Source of the DNA: Saururus chinensis
Lineage: Eukaryota > Streptophyta > Magnoliopsida > Piperales > Saururaceae
NCBI GenBank assembly: GCA_035235625.1
Contig: CP141141.1
Location: 20,209,968 to 20,273,967 of the forward strand
DNA length: 64,000 nt
Reading direction: 5' to 3'
The notes beneath the pieces are model-generated. The model worked only from the letters and a program-made list of their open reading frames with translations. It did no database searches and was not told the origin of the DNA. Position 1 is the stretch's first letter. Each line of letters opens with the position of its first letter. Shown piece after piece: positions 44,601 through 56,763 of the stretch. A program made the position numbers and the translations under genes.

Positions 44601-47330
44601 TATTGGAGTACAAACCTTGGCGGAACAATGTCGTTGTTGATGCACTTAGTCGACAGGCCGAATTGACCGAACTGGCTTCCCTCCATCTTGCTAGCATTAG
44701 TTCTTGCTCTAATGATCTACAACATCGCATTCGAACAACAATGGTGAAAGATCCGTTGGTGTACACCCTTCTCTAGCAAGTGAAAGAAGGCAGGACTCGT
44801 AATTTTTGGCTTGACAATGGATTACTGATGACCAAGGGATGGAGACTCTATGTTCCAAAAGCGGACCACTTGCAAAAAGAACTCCTTCACGAGTGTCATG
44901 ACACTCCTTGGGCTAGCCATCTGGGTATCCATTGCACATTAGCCCATTTGGAGCGGGCTTATTTATGGCCTCACATGGGTGATAACATTGAGGAATATGT
45001 CTGAACTTGTCTTACTTGCCAACAAGACAAAGTAAAACGTGACAAACCATGGGGCCTCCTTGAACTGTTGCCCGTTCCATAGGGACCTTGGGAGAGTGTT
45101 TTCCTTGACTTCATCTCAGCATTGCCTAAAGTTGGTGGATATGGATCAATCTTGGTGGTTGTTGACCGTTTCTCTAAATATGCTACCTTCATGCCAACTC
45201 CCAAGCATTGTACGGCTGAAGAATCTGCCCACCTCTTTTTAAAGAATATTGTTAAGTATTGGGGTGTGCCCCAAACAATTGTGAGTGATCGAGATGGGCG
45301 TTTCACGAACCGCTTCTAGATGGAACTATTTAAACTACTTGGTTCCAAGTTGAGTATTTCGTCGAGCATGCATCCTCAAACAAATGGTCAAACGGAGCGG
45401 GTTAACGCTCTCCTTGAAGAGTAACTACGCCACTTCATTAGCGCCAACCAGAAGAATTGGGTCAATCTCCTCGACGTTGTTCAGTCCTCCTACAATTTGC
45501 AGAAGAGCTCCACCACTAACCAGAGCCCATTTGAGTTAGCCACCGGTCGCCAACTTGCCACGCCCCACACATTGGCTTTAGGCTACACTGGCAATAGCCC
45601 CCCTACCTTCCTCCTTGCACAAGATTGGAACATCACCTCTGAAATTGCCCATGCCTATCTCGAGAAGGCTGCTACACGCGCAAAGAAAAGGGCCGACCAA
45701 GGTCGCCAACCTTCAACCTTTAGTGTGGGGGGTCTCATGCTCGTCAAGCTCAATCTTGCCCAACTCAAGCTCTTCCGCCAACTTCATAAATGCCTCGTTT
45801 GCAAGTATGAAGGCCCCGTACCCATCCTCCAACGTGTCAGGAGGGTCTCTTACAAAGTACAATTACCACCCTAGATGCAGAACCATCTCGTCTTCCACGC
45901 CAGTTGTTTGAAGCCATACCATGCAGATGCTGAGGACCTCTCAAGAAACCACCTTGCTCACGGCAATCCCAAAGTCACCACCGATGTGAGAATTCTAGAA
46001 GAAATCATTGCCGATCTTGAAGTTGAATGTAGCCAAGCAAAAGTCTGCGAATTCCTCATCAAATGGAGGGACCTTCAACACAGTTGGGAGCCAGAAGAAG
46101 AACTTCTCAACCGCCATGCCGATCAAGTCAAAGCCTACCTCTTGGAGAAGCGTCAACAAGGACATCAACGGAATTGAGTGGGGGAGCATGTCACGAAAGG
46201 CATTCCGGGCACCCTACCAATTCCCCTTTTGCTTTACTTACATGTACTTTTCTTTATTTCCTTGGATTTTCTTTATTTATGTTTAAATGTGCAACCATGC
46301 CTATACAACCACTTTGGCTGCCACTCCGGCCATATACAAAAAATATCTTATGCTATATAGGGGGGAGTGAGTAGTTGTGTTGCTAGCTATAGTGTTGTTG
46401 CACTCATTGCTCGTAAACATGTTGATAGTGAATGCATCCATCTTCCATGCTTGTGTTCATTCGTTTCCTTACAATGTGACTCGCTTTTGCCCCCTACCCT
46501 TTTGCTTTGCATGAGCACCCGTAAGTGATTTGTGCAACGCATCCATGCAAGGCAAGTCATTTGTCCCAAACAAAGGCTTGCTTGGTGGGCCTCAAGCCTA
46601 CAAGCGCCGCACGGTCAGCTGCCCAAGGGGCACGTCCATGATAGCGCGATGCAGACCCACCACACAGCCCACCATTTGTCACACGACCGGGCTGCAATCA
46701 AGCAGGCCCAGGTCCACTCAGCCCCGCCAGTTGCACCGGCTGACGCTAGCCGCGTGCGTCAGCCTTCTATTTTTTTCTTTTTTCTTTTTAAACCAAAAGC
46801 TTTAAACATGTGTCTTTCTCTCCCGGACTCCGATTTACGCATTCTTAGTACCGTTGGACTTATATTGATGAGCCCTACAAAATTAGACCCCAGATTGGTA
46901 GGTTATCTCGCACTTTTCAAGTGGGTCCTGCCTATGTGGCACATTTCCCAAGGCCATAATTTTTTACCTTGGTGTCTGATTTGAGCGCTTTGAAACCCGT
47001 TACACTTGTCTTTCAGTGCTTACCGCAATCTTATAAAACTTCAACATGTAACAATATTTAACTAATTAAAAAATGCTACAAACTCCAGAATTAGCTTATT
47101 AGAGGCTAAAAAGAAAACATACTAGAAATTCAGGGTTGTTACATTCTACGCCCCTTAAGGAAACTTTTCCCTCGAAATTAAACCTTTCAATCCTCAAATA
47201 ACTCTTGATATTTCTTTTGCATTTCACTTTCTAATTCCCATGTCGCTTCCTCATAGGAGTGTTATTGCCATAACACCTTTACCAACGGAATCCTCTTTGT
47301 CTGAAGAATTTGTTCCTAGCTCATTCTATT
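41695..47330 (-). mobile_element. Ty3/gypsy fossil: LTR plus chromodomain end, split by another element
   Basis: Read on the - strand, 47,330-47,153 encodes the tail of a chromodomain (EEATWELESEMQKKY), then a purine tract (AAGGGGCGTAGAA) and the LTR start TGTAACAACCCTG at about 47,152. The LTR continues to about 46,540, is interrupted by the + strand element at 42,711-46,535, and resumes from 42,710 to about 41,695. A TATAAATA promoter motif (about 42,578-42,585, - strand) and the 'gagtataatatactcacccaccc' block lie in the second part. It shares a block with the solo LTR at 2,000-4,126. Only the 3' end of the element is present; it is broken and old. Confidence 0.75.
42711..46535 (+). mobile_element. 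Chromovirus (Ty3/gypsy) fossil nested in the previous LTR
   Basis: Direct repeats of about 320 bp, 42,711-43,044 and 46,189-46,535, are its LTRs; counting by eye they differ at roughly 5-6% of sites, suggesting an age of a few million years at usual plant rates (inference). Parts in order on the + strand: protease end (about 43,050-43,170, ILGMEFLQKE), reverse transcriptase (43,440-43,990; [24 protein letters not shown]), RNase H (44,270-44,660; FEVQTDASDYAIGG), integrase zinc and core regions (44,880-45,560), and chromodomain (45,980-46,150; WRDLQHSWEPEEEL). The interior is far shorter than in whole elements and coding is broken in several places, perhaps half a dozen or more. Confidence 0.85.
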
Positions 47331-47349
47331 TATATTGTTGTTGCTAGCC

Positions 47350-47880
47350 TTCAAGTCTTCTCCAAGCACTTCAAACTTTCTCTTCCTTGCCTTGTCTTTG
47401 TCTACTTCTAGTCTTCAACAATCTCCTCTTATGGTCTTGAATTTGGGTTTGTGAAAATTTTTAATCTCCCATTGAATACGTGTTGTGACTCCTCTTTAAA
47501 TACTATGTGTATCAGCTCTTTCAGTTGTAGATTGCCTTCTTCAATTCACCATAGATCTTCAATACAAAGCTCAAGTGAATTCTCCCTTAGAAAATAATAA
47601 GCAAAGGTGTAAACCCTCTTTTCACTTTCCTCCTCTAACTTTTTCTCTTTCCAGTTTTGTGATTTCATAACCCTTATATAGCTCAATAAGTTGGTTTAGG
47701 ACTTGTACTTCAATAAGGAATGAAATGGAAATCGGACGGTCTTAATTTAAGTAAACTATTTTTGAAATAATCGATCGATCATTATTTCTGATGTGCACGA
47801 TTCTTCAATTAATCGATCGATTGCAAGAGCGATCAATCGATAACTCTCAGCTTCATTTTGCACAAGGCTAAATCATCAGG
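47350..47880 (-). repeat. Dispersed repeat, copy C
   Basis: This copy matches A (29.3 kb) and B (32.9 kb) in order and orientation: 'ccttcaagtcttctcc', 'cttgtctttgtctacttc', 'ACCCTTATATAGCTCAATAAG', then several ATCGATCGAT words and 'gatcaatcgataactctcagc'. It is uninterrupted, so it shows the empty-site arrangement for copy B. Confidence 0.5.
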
Positions 47881-48237
47881 CGATCGATCGTTTTGACCTT
47901 CTCATTTTGCAACAATCGATTGTTTTACCTATTTTTGACAATTTTACCCTTTTTAACCTAAATCCTTCTGAAACTTTTGTAACCATTTTTAACCTTTTCT
48001 TAGTGATTTATGCATGTCAATGTGATATAGATATGCTTCAAAACCTTTCACATTCTTCAGTCTTTTACCTTGATTAACAAGAAACACGTTTACTCTTATT
48101 TTCCAAGTCTGTCAATTCTAAATCTAACTTGACCACAACAACTTTAAATTAGACTCTAAGACTTCTAACATACATATGGATTCTTGATAGAATTTTTGAC
48201 AAAGAAATTAACTAATAAACTCAACATATAACTCATA

Positions 48238-50160
48238 TGTTGAGGGGTCGACCCTATCACATTTATGGACATATGAAGGGGCTTAGTGTGACTGATTTTA
48301 TACCCGTTCTAGCAGACCCTCTAGAGATCTGACACACGGTTTAGCCAGGAGGCATGTTTAGCCTTAGGCCTACTAGGGTACTATGCAGGTGATTACCCGT
48401 CCTTTCGGACGTAAAACCAATTCGATAAGCCTTTGGTCGATTAATCTGACAACTAATAACATCTAATTGCATCCAATCAATCAAACACGACTAATCACGA
48501 TTAATCTCATTTATAAATCATTTTCATGATGCATGCAACATGATACATACTTGAGCAAATGTTACATGAGTCCAAGTACAAGAAACATGCTCAATTCAGT
48601 CAACATGTACATGAAACATGGTCCACTTGTGTCAAATAAAATCATGAACATCTACACAAGTGCATACATAAGTGATAGTGTTCAAGCTTAAGCTAATACA
48701 TGTGAAACATGAACAAACTATAATCAATGTTATATATGCATATATCCATAATTTTATTATAGTCCTACCTTCCTAGAAATCATGGAGTAAATGTGATGAA
48801 AAACATCAAAATACAAGTTCAAGACAACTATAACATCATGCAAGACTTAGACAGGTATAAACATAATCATACTTAAGCTACAACATGAAATATATTATTC
48901 ACCTAAATTTAATATAACATGTGCAAGCATATATATACAACATCATGGTTAAATTTACTGGAATCATCAAGTAAGCATGAAGTAGTCATCACACATGAAT
49001 CTAAAACAAATAGAATATCATGCTAAAATTAAACAAATATAGCCTAAATCATGTTTGAGCTAAATCATAATTTTAAGATGGAATAACTCATTTTAATCAT
49101 TAGGAATTTGATTTATGAGAAGAGAATAAGAAATGACCAAAATGTATAAAAAATGGCTAAATCACAAAATTTGTTGTTTGGTCGTTTGAACGCCCTATCA
49201 GGCTGTTCAAATGCTAGGTCGTTCGATCGGCCATATAGGTTGTTTGAATGGTCGACTGTTTGAATGCCTGTTAGGCCGTTCGAACTCCCTTAACAGTTCA
49301 CTTTTTACCCATTTTCTAGTTCGTCTTCAAATTTTTGAAATTCAAACAAAAAACATTCAAAAATTCAAGATGAATTTTAAAATCACTATAGAACTTCATA
49401 AGATCAAAATATAACTCTAGAACATAATAGATATAATCATTTTCATGCTTAATCACAAGAAAATATTCATAAATAATATGATTTTAACAATCATAATTAA
49501 AGTTCAAAATGAAGCAAGAATCTACAACAACCTACAAGCATGCAATCCAATAGATAAAACCACATGAAATAAAATTCTCTTACCTCTATGAAGTCCTTGG
49601 ATATATAAAGAAGCTTTAATCCTCGAAAAATCCTACCCAAAAAAGTAATTTAATCTATTTTTCCTCTTTCATAGATGGGGGTAAAACACCTCATTCTCCC
49701 TTGCACAACCCATCCTCAAATGGGTAAGTGTAGGGTTTTGTTTTAAATAGTAAAGTATTGGGGTATGTTAATAGACTGTTGGGCTGTAACTATAGGGTAA
49801 AAAGGCACTAAGTGGCTAATTATGGTTAATTTGGGGCTAAAATTGAGTTTAATCATTCAAAAATTTACTGATATAAAATAATTAAAGTTTAAGGTAATGT
49901 GGGTCACACATCGTCAAATGTGGACGGAGGGCCATAGTGGGGCTCGCACCTTTAATTATAGAAAAATTACCATAAAATCCGTAGAAATAGGATAAATCAA
50001 GTTTGATATTAAAACTAATAAAAATACACTTAAACCTTGTTAAAATCATAATTATTAACCCTTAACCCCGAAGTCAAGTCAAACCAGTAATTTAAGCAAA
50101 ATTATATAATATTACATAATTAAATATAAATTAAACCGAGTTAAAATTAGAGATCTTACA
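48238..50160 (-). mobile_element. Possible LTR, - orientation, limits approximate
   Basis: Read on the - strand, the stretch starts TGTAAGATCTC at 50,160 and resembles the gypsy-type LTRs here in layout: a 'ggggttaagggttaa' block and 'gagccccact', a later 'accctacacttacccatttg' block, then an end with GGGTCGACCCCTCAACA near 48,238. No target duplication was found, so this may be a fragment. Confidence 0.4.
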
Positions 50161-51077
50161 AAAATATATTACTAACATGGTATACCATGCATACCTAAAA
50201 TTTGGATAGTGATACTCCTAAATATCACAACAAAAACATCTACAAAAACTTACATAAGAGTTTTAATTAAACTTCACAAATAAGTTCTATAAAAAGGTAA
50301 GATATTTTCACTTATCTAAACCAATCAAAATTCATATATAAATTTTTGATATAAAAATATTATTTTCCCTAAATTCAGACCCTAGTTCCTCGTGGAGCAG
50401 GGTGAGTCTTTCACACCCCTGCCTGAAATTCCCGCTCCCAGCAGCCCTCCCCATCCTCCATGAGTGCAGACAAATTTCAAATTTGGGGGATCCTGTGCTA
50501 CGATTCTCTCCGGGACGTAACGTACTTGAAACCAAAATAATAACATTTGAAGGCACACATCACTGTTCACCAGAAGTCCTTCGGAGTTGCTGGGCTGAAA
50601 ACCTGATATCTCCAATCTAAGCGGTCCCTTCTCTGACTCCATTTCACGTGTTCTCGTGTTTCTGCTTCCCTTATTCCAGTCTGGATCTCCGACACGTTAC
50701 AAGGCTAATAATAATTAAATTGCGTACCATTTTTACAGTTTAAATAAAAAAAAGGCATCATTTTTGTCATTTTTACACATGCACGAACCTTCTTCAAATG
50801 GTGGCATTAATGTAAATATGTGAAAACTATTTATATCCTCAAATATAACATTAAATTTCTTATTATAATTTTGTCTTAGCTTGTGTGATATCTATGGCTT
50901 TTCTTTGATTCATTTCCATTCTCCCTCGCCTTTTTCCTCTATTGCCCTTTCCTCGTCTTCTTGAAAGCTCTCTCTTCACTTTCTCACACACTTTCCCTCC
51001 CTTTCTTCCCTTTCTTTCCTTCTCTTACTTTGAGAGTGAGAAAGAGAGGGGAAGGGTCAAGATTGAAGATTTCAATT
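50161..51077. other. Repeat remnant and upstream region of the glucanase gene
   Basis: 50,200-50,370 resembles 57,110-57,280 ('acttacataagagttttaa', 'ccaatcaaaattcat', 'aaatattattttc'). 50,380-50,700 ends CTCCGACACGTTACA and may be another LTR piece. 50,925-51,030 is a strongly pyrimidine-rich CT tract, typical of a plant 5'UTR, just ahead of the ATG at 51,078. No clear TATA box was fixed. Confidence 0.45.
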
Positions 51078-54000
51078 ATGGGTCTATTTCACATGTTGCT
51101 GCTCCTCTCTCTGGCTGCTGCTGCAGCAGATGCTGCAGGTGAGTTCCTCTTTTCATTCTCCATCTCTGCTTCCCTCTTCTCAGTTCAGCTCTAATCAACT
51201 TTGCTGCAAATTCATATACCTGCCATTTTTCCTTTGGGTTCTGAAGATTCATGAGCACCTGGTCTTTCCTCTTGTTTTCTGCAAAGCTTGGGCTTTTTCT
51301 CAAAAGGGTGGCTTGTAAATGCCATATTTATCTCAAAATCACTAAGAATGATTTAAATGATTGAATGGCCATTTCAGCTTTGAGAAGAAAGATGGAACTG
51401 ACTGCTATATACAGGAAATTCCTCTTTTTTTGTGTTTTTTTCACAATCTTAGCTTGTAGAAGCTCTGAAATTGATCAAACTTAAGCAGAAAAGTTGAGCT
51501 TTTCCATTAGCAAGCACGAGAAGAGATTGAAAATCTCTCCATATAGAAGGGGCTGATTTAATCAGGGAAAAGTCCATTTCTCTGTTTCAGACTTTTCAGG
51601 CTTTCAGTTTCAGCCTCTCAGGTCAGGAGTGGACGAAGACTGCACCAGTGTAGTCTCTGTGGCCTGGGGTAGTGTTTTCTTAGAATGTCCAAATTACCCC
51701 TAACAGTTCCCTCAGCAAATGACCCTAATGCCCATTACTGGTCAAGTGTCAAACTCAAAGCCATTGAATGTAAGCTTCTGTCGAAGATATCAAATTCTTT
51801 TCTACTATTTATGTAGGCAAAAGGGGTCGGACTTAAATTCGGTGACTCATTTATGTAAAAAAGTACGCCTACAATTTTGTTTTGGAAGGGTAATTAAGTA
51901 ATCTTCAATTGGATGCAAAGTTTGGTAGTACAGAGAACATCATCCTTTTGATTTGATTATCGGACGAAATGTAAATTTCTGTTCTTTTAAGGGGTATTGT
52001 TTTCATGAAATGCGAATTTCCATGTTTGCCCCCCGTGACCGTGAAGCTGCATCTAGGTGGGGGGCCCATATTGCATTGGAGCCTTCCTTAAAGTGGGGAT
52101 TTTGGTAATAATTCATCGGATTCTGTCGGGTTTGGATTCCTGACCACTTGAACAGGGGCTACTGGGCCCCAACCCCTGGCCGGGGCCCACCGCCCATGTC
52201 CATACTCTATTCAATACATTCCTTGCACACACTTTTATGGGTCAATGTCAATACTATTAAAAAAGCAAAAAAAAATAAAAAAAAGTAATTCCCAAAAGTT
52301 TTTTTTATTAATAAAATTTTTACTTTTCTTACTTTTAATTTAATAACTAATCCTTGTTTAGTGGGTCCTACCACCTTACTAATTGAAGGGCAATTATTTA
52401 CCCTGCCTTCTATTTATTCATTTTTCTTTCTCATTTTCATGTGGTTTTTTACCTCATACAGCTGGGCATTGCATGGAACACACATTGTTTATAATTGTGA
52501 CAGCTGACAAGATGGTAGGCCTCTTTTGTTTCCAAGAAAAACATGAGATCTGATTGTGCAGTTGTTGGCAATGATGTGTCCAGTCAACCTAGAAATCTTT
52601 AAATCTGGAATTCACCATCAATGGAAGTCACTATGGTGACTGACTTCCTTTTTCAAATATTTTATATGTGCTTTTGTTGATTAATGAATCATTTACTTCC
52701 TAATTTTGTTTTTAAGTAATTTTATATTGGTTTGTGATGCATGTTGTTATTTTATCCTCTTGAAGGAAGATGGAGTAAGCATTTTGGAGTACTTGCTTGA
52801 GTTTGTGTATGTGCAGCCACTGTCTTCTTGGCCATAAAAAAAATATGGAAAAAATAGCTGCTGTTTCTTATGGATGTGCCTGCAAAAGCATCATGCATTC
52901 CATTTTTTTGCCTGTGTCAGGCCCATATTTTTGTACCCACATGAATCTGAAAAAGGGTTTTTGGGCCCATGGGAATCCAATGCAATGATTCCCACTTAGA
53001 TGAGCCATTTTGGACCTGTAGCAATTCTGAGTTCTGGCAGGCATGGCTCACGTTAGCAACACTGCGCTTGTGCTGCTATTGTGCACATCTTCCTGTTAAC
53101 TGCCATTTCCTAACAACTGTTTCTGGTCCTTGCAGGCAAGGCATTCATTGGAGTGAACATTGGGACGGAGCTCTCTTCCATGCCCTCCCCAACTCAGGTG
53201 GCGGCCCTCCTCAAAGCGCAGCAGATCCGGCATGTCCGACTGTATGATGCTGACCGGGCCATGTTGGTTGCCCTTGCCAACACCGGCATTGAGGTCATGG
53301 TCTCTGTCCCTAATGATCAGCTTCTTGCTGTGGGGCAATCTAATGCCACTGCTGCCAATTGGGTGGCTCGCAATGTGGCGGCCTACGTTCCAGCAACCAA
53401 CATCACTGCCATTGCTGTTGGTTCCGAGGTCCTTACGGCATTGCCCAACGCTGGCCCCATCCTTGTTAGTGCTCTCAAGTTCATCCACTCTGCTCTTGTG
53501 GCATCCAACCTTGACACTCTCATCAAGGTCTCCACGCCGCACTCGTCATCGATAATTCTCGATTCATTTCCACCTTCCCAGGCCTTCTTCAACCGTACTT
53601 GGGACCCGGTGATTGTTCCCTTGCTCAATTTCCTACGCTCAACTGATTCCTACCTCATGCTTAATGTGTACCCCTACTATGATTACATGCAATCCAATGG
53701 TGTGATCCCTCTAGATTATGCACTTTTCCGGCCCTTGCCGCCCAATAAGGAGGCTGTTGATGCAAACACTCTTCTTCACTACATTAATGTCTTTGATGCA
53801 CTTGTAGATGCTGCCCGGTTTGCTATGGCTTACTTGAATTTTACCAACATTCCGGTTGTTGTTACCGAGTCAGGGTGGCCTTCCAAGGGAGACACATCAG
53901 AGCCTGATGCAACTCTTGACAATGCAAATACTTATAATAGTAACTTACTCCGTCATGTTTTGAACAACACTGGTACACCTAAATACCCTGGAGAGCCAGT

Positions 54001-56763
54001 TAGCACATACATTTATGAGCTTTATAATGAAGATCAGAAGGCTGGGCCAATCTCAGAGAAGAACTGGGGACTGTTTGAAGCAAGTGGACTTCCTGTATAT
54101 GTGTTGCACTTGACAGGTTCTGGGGTAATTTTTGCAAATGATACAACAAATCAGACTTACTGCATCGCAAAGGAGGGTGCGGACTCAAAGTTGCTGCAGG
54201 CTGCACTGGATTGGGCATGTGGGCCGGGGAAGGTGGATTGCTCACCATTGTTGCAGGGACAGCCATGCTATGATCCAGATACTGTGGTGGCTCATGCAAC
54301 ATATGCATTCAATTCCTACTATCATCAAACAAGGATGGCATCTGGCTCTTGTTATTTCAATGGGGTGGCTGCAATTACTACAACTGATCCTAGTAAGATT
54401 CTATCTGCTGAATGTAATTTGACTTTTCTTGGCGACTGCATCATGTTGTTATCAGTTGATAGCTGTGACTAAACGTAAATGGGCATTAAATCTGCATGAA
54501 ATGGCCATTTAAAGTTTATGTTTGTTTTAGGTTCATTAGTAATCGAGCTGCCTACCACTTGCATTTAGTTTATTGTTCATCTCCATCTTGTTCAGTAGCT
54601 CTCTTAGGGCTTGTTTGGATACAAGATTAGTGGGAGAATTCCGGTATGTTTTGACTTGCAATCCAACAATCTTGTTTAGATTGAAAAATGTACAAGAAAG
54701 AGTCAAACAAACTAGATGGTTGAAAAAAGCCAGATTGAGAGTCAAATCAGGTGAACAGTGCACAGTCTGGATTCTTTTCAAAAGAACCTGAACCTAGATT
54801 GTGTACTGTAAAGGGGGGTGGGCCACTGTTCCTACAATTGCCCCAAAATGCTTCATAATGCACAATCTAGATTTAATTGCTGAAACAATTTTTATCCAAA
54901 CAGGCCCTAAAATTGAGAATAATCTGCTATATCGTGAAGCAAAATGTCACCTCTTCCAGCAGCTATTACGCAACATGACAAACAGTGAATATCCTTCACT
55001 ATGTAATATACCGCACCGATTTAATCAGCCACTAATATAGAAACTAACTTTCTTTTGCATAATACAGGCACGGCATTGATTTTTACTAGCATACCTGCTT
55101 ATGGCTAATTGACTTCTGTTAAAAACAGGAATTGGATGGTACATTGTTGTATAGGTGTTCTTAAGGCATACCTTTAACTTTTAAAAGATGCAGAGCAGAA
55201 GCTTATGCCTTACATATTTGGCAGTGAAATATCTTAAACCGACATCATTTCTTTTAAATTGTCATAGTCCTTCTGTCCCACATTAATAAAACCAAATGGA
55301 GCTATTAATGTGGGACGGAAGGAGTATAAAATTATATTAGATAGATAAAAAGCTCTTTAGACTTTTCTTTTTCTTTATACCTATAGTATCAAATCAAAAT
55401 TTATGTCCTTCAGTTTTTCACTGATTTAGGTGATTTCCTGTGTTCTTTTATCTTCGAACACTTGTGGTTAATGAAGATGATTCACATGTGACACTAGCTA
55501 AGCAGAGATAATGTAAAATCACTTTCTAGTGAGGAGTTATGTTAGATTCAGATTGTGAAGGACTCAAAACTCGAAAATATAGCTATTCCTGATCTGGAAA
55601 TGTTATTCTGTTGATGCAGGTCATGCTTCATGCGTATTTGACGGAAGGTACAACAATTGTTTGTTCATTGCACTTTATTCTTTTCAAGAGTTCTACCTGG
55701 TGGGCAAGGACTTTTTGACAGATAGCTGATTAAACCTAAATACTACTGGTGCACAAACTCAAGAGGGCTATCTCTACCTACTTAATTAGTCCATTGAAAA
55801 TGCTATGTGTGCTCGCATATAGGAATTAAATCTGGGTGGGGCCTTTGCTTCACTGCAAGCGTGCTTTGGCTGTGAGCGTATGTAGCATTACTCGTGTCAC
55901 CTTTTGTTTATGAGTGAAGGCAGCATTTGGCAATAAGAGAATGCTAGGATCCTACGCTATCACGTCCGCATTGGGACCTGCAGTTAGGCAGGGGCCAGTG
56001 GATCTTTCTACAGGTCCATGGTTCCAATGCTTGTGCGGTTGGCAAGCGGGCTGGTGCACAAGTGGTCCCAGCATTTTCTTGGCAATAATTATGAGAAGTA
56101 AAAGGACATAAAAAAAGTAAAAAACATAAAAACCTTTTTGTTGTATGCATGTTGCTCTAGGAAGAGTTTTTGATGTTCCTCTCTGACAATGAGTTTGGTG
56201 TAAGGAATGCATGGGAACCCTTGACATTTGAGATCAAAGGAGCACATGCTGGCTCACATTAGTGCCGTGCGCGCATTAGCTCTAGTATCACGGCGTTAAT
56301 GTGCGCTAGCATATGTGCATCGATCTTACTGATGAAGGGTTCTCATACATTTTTTACGTTGGGCTCATTGTTAGAGTGGAATATTAAAAATGTTTTTATT
56401 GCTCTATCCTTTATGTGAAAGCTGGGTTCGGATAATTGTGAGACCCTCGCACCGGTGCACCCATTATTCAGCCTGCATTGGCTGATTAGCGACACTAGAT
56501 TTGGTGTGAGGGCCTCACACCCAATCTGAACCAGTGAAAGCTTTTGTTGATAATCATAAAAACACTTAAGAACCAACGGGTTAACAAATTTTTTTATTTT
56601 GTTCTTGTACAGTGGTGGCAAAAATGGCACTCGTGTTAATGGTACATCAGTGACTCCTTCCTCAAACGATACGTCATCTGGGACTTGTCATTTATCATCA
56701 ATCTTCACCAGCTCTCTGATTATTGGACCAATATTTTGGAGCTCAATTTTCTCACTAGGTTAA
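51078..56763 (+). CDS. GPI-anchored endo-1,3-beta-glucanase, GH17 plus X8 (E13-3-like), four exons
   Basis: Exons 51078-51138, 53136-54392, 55620-55647 and 56613-56763 are in phase and give 498 residues. It is predicted to hydrolyse 1,3-beta-glucan (callose) at the cell surface. A signal peptide (MGLFHMLLLLSLAAAAADA) precedes a GH17 domain at residues about 22-350; GSEV carries the probable acid/base Glu118, and VVVTESGWPSKG the nucleophile Glu265. An X8/CBM43 carbohydrate-binding domain follows (residues about 360-449, TYCIAKEG ... SHASCVFDG, with paired cysteines). The Ser/Thr/Asn-rich linker and hydrophobic tail (SSLIIGPIFWSSIFSLG) look like a GPI-anchor signal. Sequence and length match Arabidopsis glucan endo-1,3-beta-glucosidase 3 (At2g01630) as I recall it. 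Exon 3 is only 28 bp. Introns 2 and 3 carry three MITEs. Reading through the exon 2 donor would add about 26 residues and stop at 54,472, losing the anchor. Confidence 0.92.
54604..54910. mobile_element. TIR-bearing MITE in glucanase intron 2
   Basis: The left end TTAGGGCTTGTTTGGATAC and right end ATCCAAACAGGCCCTAA are inverted repeats of about 17 bp with one mismatch, enclosing 307 bp of non-coding DNA. 'GGGCTTGTTTGGAT' ends are common in plant PIF/Harbinger- and hAT-type MITEs. The TTA/TAA at the ends leaves the superfamily open. Confidence 0.75.
55267..55324. mobile_element. Very short Stowaway-type MITE in glucanase intron 2
   Basis: A 58-bp element flanked by TA on both sides. The termini GTCCTTCTGTCCCACATTAAT and, inverted, ATTAATGTGGGACGGAAGGAG nearly meet, so it is almost a pure hairpin and a shortened member of the 104-bp family. 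Confidence 0.75.
56160..56398. mobile_element. Foldback MITE of Mutator-like type, copy 2, in glucanase intron 3
   Basis: A 239-bp palindromic element related to 6,759-6,954. The left arm GGAAGAGTTTTTGATGTTCC and then GTAAGGAATGC parallel copy 1. The inverse of the right arm reads similarly (TTTTTAATATTCCACTCTAAC, AATGAGCCCAACG). TTGCTCTA is directly repeated at both sides (56,152-56,159 and 56,399-56,406); one further base outside the left copy differs, fitting a 9-bp duplication with one change. Confidence 0.8.

Noticed and set aside
42711-46535. A live host gene with RT or integrase domains
   Set aside because: Flanking direct LTRs and the retroelement domain order show a fossil chromovirus, broken in several places.
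53096-53628. Open frames antisense to and out of frame with the glucanase exon 2
   Set aside because: They are shadows of the GH17 coding sequence, whose + strand frame matches the family throughout.
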